Source: an uncultured Alistipes sp.
Lineage (GTDB): Bacteria; Bacteroidota; Bacteroidia; Bacteroidales; Rikenellaceae
Reading direction: 5' to 3'
NCBI GenBank assembly: GCA_944322375.1
Contig: CALUOX010000008.1
Coordinates: forward strand, 1 to 44,760
DNA: 44,760 bases
Under the pieces are notes generated by a model, which was not told the origin of the DNA, did not search any database, and saw nothing but the letters and a program-made list of their open reading frames with translations. This document shows positions 1 to 7,304 of this stretch, in pieces (position 1 is the first letter of the stretch; every line of letters starts with the position of its first letter). The position numbers and the translations under genes are program-made.

Positions 1-78
1 TTTATTTATTTTTATTTATTTTTATTTATTTTTATTTATTTTTATTTATTTTTATTTATTTTTATTTATTTTTATTTA
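1..78. repeat. 10-bp AT-only tandem repeat at the window edge
   Basis: About 7.8 head-to-tail copies of TTTATTTATT begin at base 1, so the array may continue beyond the window. It runs into a further AT-rich stretch to about base 125, downstream of nadA. The unit is not a multiple of three and no gene covers it. Such a stretch would be easy to unwind and prone to slippage, so copy number may vary between isolates. Confidence 0.9.
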
Positions 79-186
79 ATATATAAATATAAGTAAAAAC
101 AAAAAAATAAAAAGTATAAAAGGAAAGTGACAAACAAACAGTCACATCCGTTTCACACATATTTCACACACTTCCTCCCCTCCAAA

Positions 187-204
187 TCTCCCGGAAACGG
201 GAGA
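187..204 (-). terminator. Rho-independent-type hairpin after nadA
   Basis: A 7-bp stem (TCTCCCG / CGGGAGA) with a GAAA loop starts 14 nt past the nadA stop codon. On the minus strand it is followed by only a short T run, so termination strength is uncertain. Confidence 0.55.
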
Positions 205-217
205 AAACGTAACACCG

Positions 218-1144
218 TCAGTGAATCTCTATCATCCGCAGAATCGAACGCTCCGCAGCACGACGCACCTCCTCGTCGATCGTCACTTCGGGTGCTTCAC
301 GCTCCAGACAATCGACAATCCGTTCGAGTGTCGCCAACTTCATATCCTCACACTCGTTGGGCGTCCGGCCGTCGAGCGTCGGAGCGGCAATGAACACCTT
401 CTCCGGATAGCGGCGTCCCAGCTCACAGAGAATGCCGGCTTCCGTCACCACAATGAACTCCTTCGCGGCATCCCGACCGCAAAAGTCGAGCATGCCGGCC
501 GTAGAACCCGTATAATCCGCCAGGGCAACCACCTCGGCCGGACACTCCGGATGGGTCACCACCCTGGCCGAAGGATGCTCCTCCTTCAAGCGACGGATCC
601 CATCGGCCGAGAAGCGCTCGTGCACGACACATGCACCGTCCCAGATCACCATGTTCTCTCTTCCGCTGAGCCGCTGCACGTAGCGACCCAGATTCCGATC
701 GGGACCGAAGAGAATCGGAACATCGGCCGGAATCGATTCGACGACCTTCAGCGCATTCGACGATGTGCAGCAGATATCCGTCTGCGCCTTCACCTCGACC
801 GACGTATTGACATATGAGATCACCTTGTGATCGGGGTAAAGAGCCCGGAAACGGCGAAAGGCCTCGCTCTGGCAACTTTCGGCCAGCGAACAGCCTGCCT
901 CACGCACCGGAATGAGAACCTTGCGATCCGGGCACAGCACTTTGGCCGTTTCAGCCATGAAGTGCACCCCGGCAAAGAGGATGATGCGTGCATCGGTACG
1001 TTTGGCCTCGATGGACAAAGCCAGCGAATCCCCCAGAAAATCGGCAACGGCCTGCACCTCGGGGCGCATATAATAATGTGCGAGAATTACGGCATTCTTC
1101 TCCCGTTTGAGCTCTTCGATTCGGGTACGGAGTTTATCGACCAT
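218..1144 (-). CDS. nadA: Quinolinate synthase NadA
   Basis: Condenses iminoaspartate (made by NadB) with dihydroxyacetone phosphate to give quinolinate in de novo NAD synthesis, in the cytoplasm. The 308-residue protein has the family's usual length. It shows the N-terminal AHYYMRPEVQ region and the three cysteines expected to hold the 4Fe-4S cluster, in AGCSLAE, WDGACVVHE and NECEDMK. The ATG at 1144 gives a complete N-terminus. No nadB or nadC lies in the window. The next gene upstream on the same strand is mrp, an Fe-S carrier-type ATPase, which fits an enzyme needing a 4Fe-4S cluster, but the 415-bp gap makes co-transcription uncertain. Confidence 0.96.
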   Translation of the reverse strand: MVDKLRTRIEELKREKNAVILAHYYMRPEVQAVADFLGDSLALSIEAKRTDARIILFAGVHFMAETAKVLCPDRKVLIPVREAGCSLAESCQSEAFRRFRALYPDHKVISYVNTSVEVKAQTDICCTSSNALKVVESIPADVPILFGPDRNLGRYVQRLSGRENMVIWDGACVVHERFSADGIRRLKEEHPSARVVTHPECPAEVVALADYTGSTAGMLDFCGRDAAKEFIVVTEAGILCELGRRYPEKVFIAAPTLDGRTPNECEDMKLATLERIVDCLEREAPEVTIDEEVRRAAERSILRMIEIH

Positions 1145-1154
1145 GGCTTCCCTT

Positions 1155-1587
1155 TGTTTTTTATGTTTATTTATTTCAATTCAATTTTAAATTTAAAAAG
1201 AAGAAGATTAATAATACCTGTCGATAAGTTTTACAACTTTTTTCGCGAAAGGGTTATCATCATTTTATGATCCGTCTCCGGAACGGTTCACTGATCGCCT
1301 GTCGCTTTCCGTTGTTGATATTCAGGCGTTCCGATCCATCCTCTTCCTTTTTTCAACAATTGTCGAAAGGTCTTTTCAACACTTCGACAGCACTTTTTTC
1401 TCAACAATCGTCGCTCGCCGGCCGTTCTTTGTTTCGGAGTAACTTTTGAAAAGTTTTTCTTGTTTTTTCCGAGATTCCGTACACGCGGAGGAGAACCGGT
1501 TTCTGCAACTTTTTACATCTCCTTTTTATCACTTTTTTCGTCCGTCCGCCGACAGGTTGTCAACATGATTTCGTCATGTTTTCAACA
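1155..1587. other. AT-rich region with clustered TTnTCAACA motifs, candidate oriC
   Basis: The nadA-mrp gap holds no gene. An almost pure A/T stretch (about 1155-1217) is followed by TTTTCAACA at 1350-1358, 1373-1381 and 1579-1587, TTCTCAACA at 1398-1406, TTGTCAACA at 1557-1565, and an inverted ATATCAACA at 1313-1321. These nonamers match the classical DnaA box TTATCCACA at 6 to 7 of 9 positions. I found no exact TTTTCAACA elsewhere in the window. The layout (unwinding-prone DNA beside clustered boxes) resembles a bacterial origin, and parS-type sites lie 12 kb away. The two rightmost boxes overlap the 3' end of mrp. The origin assignment is inference; another repeated protein-binding site is possible. 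Confidence 0.35.
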
Positions 1588-2618
1588 ATTTTTTCGGCTA
1601 TCGACCGGTAGCGCGATTCCACTTCGGGATCCGTTCCCACGGCCGGACGCCCCTCTTCCGATCCGTCCATAACGGATTGAATGATAGGTATCTCTCCTAA
1701 AAACGGAACATCGTTTTTCTCCGCATACTCACGGGCTCCGCCATGTCCGAAGAGGTAATAACGGTTTTGAGGCAGCTCCCTGGGTGTGAACCACGCCATG
1801 TTCTCGATGATTCCCACCACCGGGATCTCGATCTTTTCGGCGCGGAACATCTCCACACCGCGCCGTACATCCGCCACGGCAACCTGTTGCGGGGTGGAGA
1901 CAATGACGGCACCCGTGATTTTCAGCTCCGAGATGACTGCCAGATGCACGCCGCCCGTTCCGGGAGGAAGATCGATGAGCAGAAAATCGAGACCTCCCCA
2001 CTTCGTCTGATGTATCATTTGCCGCAGGGCGTTCGTGGCCATGGCATCCCGCCAGATCAATGCGTCGGTGGGTTTGATGAAGAAACCGATCGACATCAGT
2101 TTGATTCCCATGGCGTCGGCCGGAAGGATGCACTCTTCGCCGTCGATGCGCTCCGCCTCGGGCAGATAATCCTCCACGCCGAACATTTTCGGCTGCGAGG
2201 GTCCGTAGATATCGGCATCGAGGATTCCGACGCGGTATCCCATGTTGCGCAGTGTGAGGGCCAGATTGGCCGTTACGGTCGATTTGCCCACGCCGCCCTT
2301 TCCCGAGGCAACGGCCAGAATCTTGCCGATGCCGCCCGTCTGGGTATGCCGTTCGGCAGGCTGCTGCACGTGGGGTGCGGCCTCCTTGATGATGACCGTG
2401 ATCGCCTCCTTGTCGAGTGCGAGCTCCGTGGAGAGGATCTCTTCGATCTGGTGTTTGATCTTCAATGCAAAGGGGTCACGGGCCTTGTCGAAGTGAAGGG
2501 TGACGGTGATGCGGTTGTTCTGGAGATCGACGTGTTCAACGATACCGCTTTCGATGATATTGCGTCCGCTTTCGGGATGGACGATCGTCGAAAGCAGCCT
2601 TTTGATTTGTTGCTCCAT
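1560..2618 (-). CDS. mrp: Mrp/NBP35-family Fe-S cluster carrier ATPase
   Basis: Cytoplasmic P-loop ATPase that carries or assembles Fe-S clusters. A DUF59/MIP18-like domain (about residues 3-80) precedes a MinD/Mrp-type ATPase with the deviant Walker A SGKGGVGKST at 105-114, then LDADIYGPSQP and LIDLPPGTGG. The start at 2618 (MEQQIKRLL) was chosen because the longer frame to 2741 adds low-complexity residues not expected in the family and crosses a promoter-like TATCTTTG. The product has 352 residues. Many Mrp proteins have a CxxC after the ENM(A/S) motif; here that segment reads TPRELPQNRYYLFG with no cysteine pair, which I recall as common in Bacteroidetes. The neighbouring nadA encodes a likely client enzyme. 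Confidence 0.93.
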   Translation of the reverse strand: MEQQIKRLLSTIVHPESGRNIIESGIVEHVDLQNNRITVTLHFDKARDPFALKIKHQIEEILSTELALDKEAITVIIKEAAPHVQQPAERHTQTGGIGKILAVASGKGGVGKSTVTANLALTLRNMGYRVGILDADIYGPSQPKMFGVEDYLPEAERIDGEECILPADAMGIKLMSIGFFIKPTDALIWRDAMATNALRQMIHQTKWGGLDFLLIDLPPGTGGVHLAVISELKITGAVIVSTPQQVAVADVRRGVEMFRAEKIEIPVVGIIENMAWFTPRELPQNRYYLFGHGGAREYAEKNDVPFLGEIPIIQSVMDGSEEGRPAVGTDPEVESRYRSIAEKIVENMTKSC

Positions 2619-2643
2619 AAAATCTGTTCGAGTAAGATTCAAC

Positions 2644-2651
2644 AAAGATAA
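2644..2651 (-). promoter_or_regulatory. -7 promoter element for mrp
   Basis: On the minus strand this reads TATCTTTG, matching the Bacteroidetes TAnnTTTG element 25 nt before the mrp ATG. No clear -33 TTG sits at the right distance. Its position supports the start codon at 2618. Confidence 0.4.
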
Positions 2652-2657
2652 CGATAT

Positions 2658-2700
2658 TTTGTCAGATCGTAGTATAGTCGTAAAATTTGTGTATTTTTGT
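2658..2700 (+). promoter_or_regulatory. Bacteroidetes-type promoter region for sppA
   Basis: TTTTG (2658-2662), a 19-nt spacer, then TAAAATTTG (2682-2690, one base longer than TAnnTTTG). A perfect TATTTTTG follows at 2693-2700. Either -7 element could serve sppA, whose ATG is at 2764. The region lies back to back with the mrp promoter. Confidence 0.5.
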
Positions 2701-2763
2701 TTGTCGGAAGGGCGGGGGTGTTTCCGATCCCGGAAAATCAAAATTTGTCAATTGAAATTAAAT

Positions 2764-4539
2764 ATGAATTTTTCAAAGACTTTTCTTGCCGGATTGCTGG
2801 CTTTTGTTGTAGGCAACATACTGATTGGTATGATATGGAGCCTGTTTGTGATGGGAATTGTGGGAGCATTGAGTGTAAGTACGGGCATCTCCGATAATTC
2901 CATTTTGAAGATCGACCTTTCGGAGAACCTGCTTGACGCTCCGTCGAACGATCCCTTTGCAGGGGTGGATTTCAAGACGATGACCGTAACGCCGCAGGTG
3001 ACGTTGTTCAGTGCTCTGCGGGCCATTGATGCCGCCAAGGCCGATCCTCGCATCAAGGGAATCTACATCCGACCCAACGGTGCAGGCATGGCGTCGCTGG
3101 CGATTCTCGAGGAGCTGCGGGCTGCGATCGATGATTTCCGGACGGAGAGTGGAAAATTCGTTCTTGCTTACAACGAAGCCTACAGTCAGAGTGCCTACTA
3201 CCTTGCATCGGTTGCCGACAAGGTTTACATTCAGCCCGAAGGGATGCTCGACTGGCGGGGTATGGCGATGAACGTGATGTTTTTCAAGGGTTTGATGGAC
3301 AAGCTTGATCTCAAGGCGGAGATTTTCCGACCGACGGCCTGCAAGTTCAAGAGTGCGGTGGAGCCCTATTTCCTGACACAGATGTCCGATGCCAATCGGG
3401 AGCAGATGTCGGAACTGGTCAATACGATGTGGTGTGTCGTGGCGGGTGATGTAGCCGACTCGCGCGGACTGACCATCGAGCAGCTTGACGATTATGCCGA
3501 CAATCTGTCGGTTCTCCAGGCCGAGGATGCGGTCAAGTGGGGGATGATCGACGATACGCTCTACGAAGATCAGATGAACGATCTCTTTGCCGAACAGGGT
3601 GTCCCGGCGAACGGCGACGGAAGTTACAACTTTGTGTCGCTGGGTACGTATGCGGCGCAGGTCGGGCCTGACCTTGCACACATGGGTTCGAACCGTGTGG
3701 CGATTCTCTATGCCGACGGCAATATTGTCGATGGCGAGGGTTACGATGCCGTTTACGGCAATACGCTTGGCGAAAAGATCCGCGGTTTGCGTGAGGACGA
3801 CGGTGTGAAGGCCGTGGTCCTGCGGGTCAATTCTCCGGGTGGAAGTGCTTTGGCGTCGGATGTGATCTGGCGGGAGATCGAGCTGCTCAGAGCTGAAAAA
3901 CCCGTAATCGTCTCCATGGGTGCCTATGCTGCCAGCGGCGGATATTATATCTCCTGTCCGGCGGATGCCATTGTCGCCGACAGATTGACCCTGACGGGTT
4001 CGATCGGCGTATTCGGCATGTACGTCGATATCGGCGATGCGGCCAAAAACAAGTTGGGTATTACCGTTGACGGAGTCAAGAGCAATCGTTCGGCCGACAT
4101 GAACGTCTTCCGCGGATTGACCCCCATCGAGCGTGCAGCCATGATAAAGGGGGTAGATCATGTTTACGAAACTTTCACGGAGAATGTCGCTGAGGGACGT
4201 AATCTGCCGCTGGATCGTGTGCTGGAGATTGCCGGCGGCCGCGTATGGAGTGGAATAAAGGCTGCGGACATTGGTTTGGTGGATGTCAACGGCGGTTTGA
4301 AGGCGGCCATTGCCGTCGCGGTTGACAAGGCGGGGCTGGGTGAAGATTACTTCATCGAAGAGGTTCGGGAGCTGCCGCAGGGCCTCGCGGCCATCTTCGC
4401 AGCGCTCCATGCGAAAGTGGAGGCGCATGTCGAGCATGGAGCGCTGTTTGACCTTTACGACGAATACAGCAGTGTCCGCAAGGCGCTTTCACAGCAGGGT
4501 GTGCTTGCCTATTGTCCCTACATTCTTTCGTTCGAGTAG
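2764..4539 (+). CDS. sppA: Signal peptide peptidase SppA, 67-kDa type
   Basis: Membrane-anchored serine protease that degrades cleaved signal peptides. The 591-residue product is the long, two-domain (tandem S49) form. An N-terminal membrane segment covers about residues 8-38. The catalytic pair is visible: Lys196 in KFKSAVEP of the first repeat and Ser391 in YAASGGYY of the second, with NSPGGSALASD nearby. The start at 2764 puts the membrane anchor at the N-terminus; an in-frame extension to 2500 runs through mrp and its promoter and was rejected. The gene is divergent from mrp and ends at a strong hairpin. Confidence 0.95.
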   Translation: MNFSKTFLAGLLAFVVGNILIGMIWSLFVMGIVGALSVSTGISDNSILKIDLSENLLDAPSNDPFAGVDFKTMTVTPQVTLFSALRAIDAAKADPRIKGIYIRPNGAGMASLAILEELRAAIDDFRTESGKFVLAYNEAYSQSAYYLASVADKVYIQPEGMLDWRGMAMNVMFFKGLMDKLDLKAEIFRPTACKFKSAVEPYFLTQMSDANREQMSELVNTMWCVVAGDVADSRGLTIEQLDDYADNLSVLQAEDAVKWGMIDDTLYEDQMNDLFAEQGVPANGDGSYNFVSLGTYAAQVGPDLAHMGSNRVAILYADGNIVDGEGYDAVYGNTLGEKIRGLREDDGVKAVVLRVNSPGGSALASDVIWREIELLRAEKPVIVSMGAYAASGGYYISCPADAIVADRLTLTGSIGVFGMYVDIGDAAKNKLGITVDGVKSNRSADMNVFRGLTPIERAAMIKGVDHVYETFTENVAEGRNLPLDRVLEIAGGRVWSGIKAADIGLVDVNGGLKAAIAVAVDKAGLGEDYFIEEVRELPQGLAAIFAALHAKVEAHVEHGALFDLYDEYSSVRKALSQQGVLAYCPYILSFE

Positions 4540-4602
4540 TTTCGACATTCGGTGCAGAGCGATCCTTCTCCTTGACGGTCAGGATCCTTGATGAAACAAT
4601 CG

Positions 4603-4641
4603 GAAGAGGAGGCTTTCGTGAAAGCCTCCTCTTCGTTTGTT
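4603..4641 (+). terminator. Intrinsic terminator after sppA
   Basis: A perfect 14-bp stem (4603-4616 with 4621-4634, loop CGTG) is followed by GTTTGTTT, 63 nt past the sppA stop. The rest of the 342-bp gap up to 4881 shows no gene or repeat. Confidence 0.8.
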
Positions 4642-4881
4642 TACCGTTTGTCCGGTCCTGGGCCGGGAACGGTTCGGAGAATCACACATGCTGGAAAAGG
4701 AAGTAAAAAGTCTTTTCGAATTGTTTTCGGTTGCCGTTTCGTTCGTATGTGTATCAGGTATTGGGCGTGTGAGTCGCGGTATCCCGGAGCAGAGCGGAAG
4801 CACGGTGTTTTTGCAAAGAACCGCATGGAGCCGTATAAGCCCTGTGAAAAGGTTCGAAACGGTCCGCTTTCCTCTGTTCTT

Positions 4882-6252
4882 CTATTCGTCAAGATTCTGA
4901 AAATCGATGCTCCCCTTGTATTGTCCCGAGACGGTATGGGGGGAATGGACATTGTCATCGACGAAGAGGTAGTCGATCGTGTAGCTCTTTCCGTCTCTTG
5001 AAACGACGGCTTCTCCCTTGACCAGCGGAGCTGCGGCCATCAGCTCCGTCTCTCCATTGCGGGTTGTCAGGAGACGGTACCAGCTGCCGCTGAAGATTCC
5101 TGTATCCGTATCGTCTGTCGAGATCTCTCCCGCCAGGATGCCCCCGACCTGCAGATCCTCGGCCGTGAGTGCGGCCGACGGTTTCCCGATCACGCTGTAT
5201 CTGCCTTCGATTGCGCCGTTTTTCGCCGCTTCCGGTTCGACGAGGAGGGTCCACATCATGTTCTCTAACGGCAGAACCGCAAGGTCTCCGTAAAATTGCA
5301 AAACGAGTTTTCGGGCCGTGATCTGCGGATCGTCGCAGGGGTAAAACATGCCGGTGGCGCGCAGGACGTTGGGCCGGACATTTTCGGTGAGGGTGGAGTG
5401 CGGTGCCGCCGTATCGTCAACGAGGATGATTGACCCTTCATAGCGGGCCGTGCAGGTCGTTCCATCGCCGGTTTTCAGTGTCAGGTCAATCCGGTAGAGA
5501 TCGTTTGAACGGACGATTGCGACGTCTCCTCCGACCGTATAGAGTGGTTCAAGCGCATCTCCGTCCGCATTTTGGCGAATGATGCATGTCGTTTCCGAGG
5601 AGTTGAAACTCCCCTTGCACGGGATGTCGGTGAGATTCGCGGCATAGGATCCCGTGAGATCCGTCGCGGCAAAGGTCGTTGCCGGAATGTTCAGGTCAAG
5701 CACGATCTCCACAATGGGGTAATCGGAGGATGATGGATCGGTCCCGCGCAGCTCGAGTCGGACGTTGTCAAGCTCTCCGTTTGTCTGGAGCAGATCGCCC
5801 CGATAGTGTGCAACCGCCTCTTTCAGCAGGATTGTTTCGGACGATGGTGCGGGTGCGGCGGCCTGTTCTATCGTTACGGAGATGGTTGAGGCATGCGGAG
5901 ATGTTACGGTGACGCACGCATATCGGGGTTCGGCTGAATCGTTCGCCCTTGCCGCGACGGAGAGCTCGGTGGAACCATATCCTTGATTTTCACTGACTTC
6001 CAACCATTCGGCATTGGCGTCGGCGCTCCATTCGTCTGCCTCTCCGGACGTGATGAAAAGAGCAGACTTTCCGCCGCCGGCGTCGAACCGTAACGACAGC
6101 GGTTCGACCTTCAGTACGGGTTGTGGTGTCGTGGAGGTACCGTCTTCGGGATCGAAGAGCGGCATGTCACGCTGCTGGCAGCCTCCGGCAAGCAGCACTC
6201 CCGAAATAAAAAGCATTGTCAGACAATGCCTTGACGATCCTTTCCCGCCCAT
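4882..6252 (-). CDS. Secreted lipoprotein with a BACON-like domain
   Basis: Specific function unknown. The 456-residue protein starts with a signal peptide ending in the lipobox LAGGC, so it is a lipoprotein. The residues after the cysteine (QQRDMP) lack the acidic run linked to surface export in Bacteroidetes, so it may face the periplasm. Residues about 48-130 resemble a BACON domain (LKVEPLSLRFDAGGG, then a WSADANAEWLEVS core), a beta-sandwich common in Bacteroidetes secreted proteins. The remaining 320 residues look like beta-rich repeated modules (two segments contain V/I-RSNDLYRIDL- and YTIDYLFVDD-like strands), and I do not recognise a catalytic domain. An internal ATG at residue 13 could also serve as the start. 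It is monocistronic by spacing. Confidence 0.8.
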   Translation of the reverse strand: MGGKGSSRHCLTMLFISGVLLAGGCQQRDMPLFDPEDGTSTTPQPVLKVEPLSLRFDAGGGKSALFITSGEADEWSADANAEWLEVSENQGYGSTELSVAARANDSAEPRYACVTVTSPHASTISVTIEQAAAPAPSSETILLKEAVAHYRGDLLQTNGELDNVRLELRGTDPSSSDYPIVEIVLDLNIPATTFAATDLTGSYAANLTDIPCKGSFNSSETTCIIRQNADGDALEPLYTVGGDVAIVRSNDLYRIDLTLKTGDGTTCTARYEGSIILVDDTAAPHSTLTENVRPNVLRATGMFYPCDDPQITARKLVLQFYGDLAVLPLENMMWTLLVEPEAAKNGAIEGRYSVIGKPSAALTAEDLQVGGILAGEISTDDTDTGIFSGSWYRLLTTRNGETELMAAAPLVKGEAVVSRDGKSYTIDYLFVDDNVHSPHTVSGQYKGSIDFQNLDE

Positions 6253-6268
6253 ACCGACAAGTTTTTTT

Positions 6269-6276
6269 CAAAAATA
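6269..6276 (-). promoter_or_regulatory. -7-like element for the BACON lipoprotein gene
   Basis: The minus strand reads TATTTTTG 16 nt before the start codon, matching TAnnTTTG. No -33 element is evident, and the short distance to the ATG implies a very short leader. Confidence 0.3.
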
Positions 6277-6370
6277 CGAAAAAAAGTCCGTAATATGGTC
6301 GTTGCGGATGGGTTATCGACCCTGTTTCGGCGTCGGACGATATACTTTTTCATGTCGGGGGGCATGAAAA

Positions 6371-6395
6371 ACCCCGTTCTTTTGAAAAACGGGGT
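6371..6395 (-). terminator. Intrinsic terminator after the PepSY-like gene
   Basis: An 8-bp GC-rich stem (ACCCCGTT 6371-6378, AACGGGGT 6388-6395) is followed on the minus strand by TTTTTC. It lies 50 nt beyond the stop of the gene at 6445-7005. Confidence 0.8.
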
Positions 6396-6444
6396 CTTGA
6401 CGTGTTGTCGGCGGTCGGGAGAGCGGGTCTCCCTTCGGAAGGCT

Positions 6445-7005
6445 TTATCTGCTCATTCCGTGATGGTCCCTGTGATGCGGATGTTTCTCATCCTTCATCT
6501 CCTTTTTCATTGTTTTGTCCTCCTGTTTTTTCTGCATGCGGGTGCGGAGGTTGTCCGTTTCGGAGGGGACGGTCAACTCCGTGTGGTCGGAGAGAGAGAC
6601 CGAAATGCCGTTGTTTTCGAGTCCGATGGCCGTGATGGTCCGACCCGGGTATTTGCTCTTTACATAATCCTTTACCTCCTGCGGGACGAGTTGCGCCGGC
6701 ACGCCTTTCGGACACTCCATTTCGGTCCACTCTCCGCTGCGCGAAAAGAAGATCTCGTCACCATTGGTGAACCGGACCCTGTAAGTGAAGAGTTTTGCCG
6801 TAGGATCCGTCCGGACGCGCATTACCCGCTCCTGAGCATAGAAATCGTGGATGAAGCTGCGGGCCGCATCCGGAAGTGCCTCGAAATGAATCGTCCGGCT
6901 TTTTGTCTCCGCAGCCGTCCGTTCGTCCCTGGCGGTCGGAGAGATCGTTGTTGCCGTTGCCGTCATGCCCGACAGCAGGGCGATGAAGAGAATCCAGTGT
7001 TTCAT
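6445..7005 (-). CDS. Secreted PepSY-like (DUF2874-type) protein with a His-rich tail
   Basis: Exact role unknown. The start at 7005 (MKHWILFIALLSGM) gives a typical signal peptide and a 186-residue product; the open frame upstream to 7413 is arginine-rich antisense-like sequence and was dropped. The mature part has two half-repeats of the PepSY-like kind: LPDAARSFIHDFYAQ with a following GDEIFFSRSGEWTEMEC strand pair, and VPQEVKDYVKSKYPG with a matching ITAIGLENNGISVSL. Proteins of this type in Bacteroidetes are periplasmic. The tail HPHHRDHHG is rich in histidine and could bind metal, which is inference. It ends at its own terminator, and the M13 peptidase gene upstream also has its own terminator, so it is probably transcribed alone. 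Confidence 0.78.
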   Translation of the reverse strand: MKHWILFIALLSGMTATATTISPTARDERTAAETKSRTIHFEALPDAARSFIHDFYAQERVMRVRTDPTAKLFTYRVRFTNGDEIFFSRSGEWTEMECPKGVPAQLVPQEVKDYVKSKYPGRTITAIGLENNGISVSLSDHTELTVPSETDNLRTRMQKKQEDKTMKKEMKDEKHPHHRDHHGMSR

Positions 7006-7253
7006 GACCGTATGAATTTTTGTCTGTCCGGATCGTTCAAATACCGTACCGCAGCGTGCCGCGTGTGGATTTTGTTGCTTGCCGGTTTGCCGGCAGCGGA
7101 TCCCTCGTCCACGGTTCCTCGGTCCGACCGGACCGTTCCGTCGTTTGCATCTCCGGACAGCAGCGTCCGCAGCGGTTTTCCGTCGTTCTGTTGTGGCAAA
7201 TCCCAGATCCGGAATCTTTCCGTTGGCCGGAGCGGTCCCGATTTCGGAAAACA

Positions 7254-7284
7254 AAAAGGGACCGGCAAACGGCCGGCCCCTTTT
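7254..7284 (-). terminator. Intrinsic terminator after the M13 peptidase gene
   Basis: Arms 7254-7266 and 7272-7284 form a 13-bp stem with one mismatch and a 5-nt loop, flanked by A/T runs that give TTTTTG on the minus strand. It starts 21 nt past the stop codon. Confidence 0.8.
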
Positions 7285-7304
7285 CACTTGTTTGATATGA
7301 CGGT

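Noticed and set aside
1441-1455. AACTTTTGAAAAGTT as a terminator of mrp
   Set aside because: It lies 105 nt past the mrp stop, has almost no loop, and its T-rich side faces the wrong strand.
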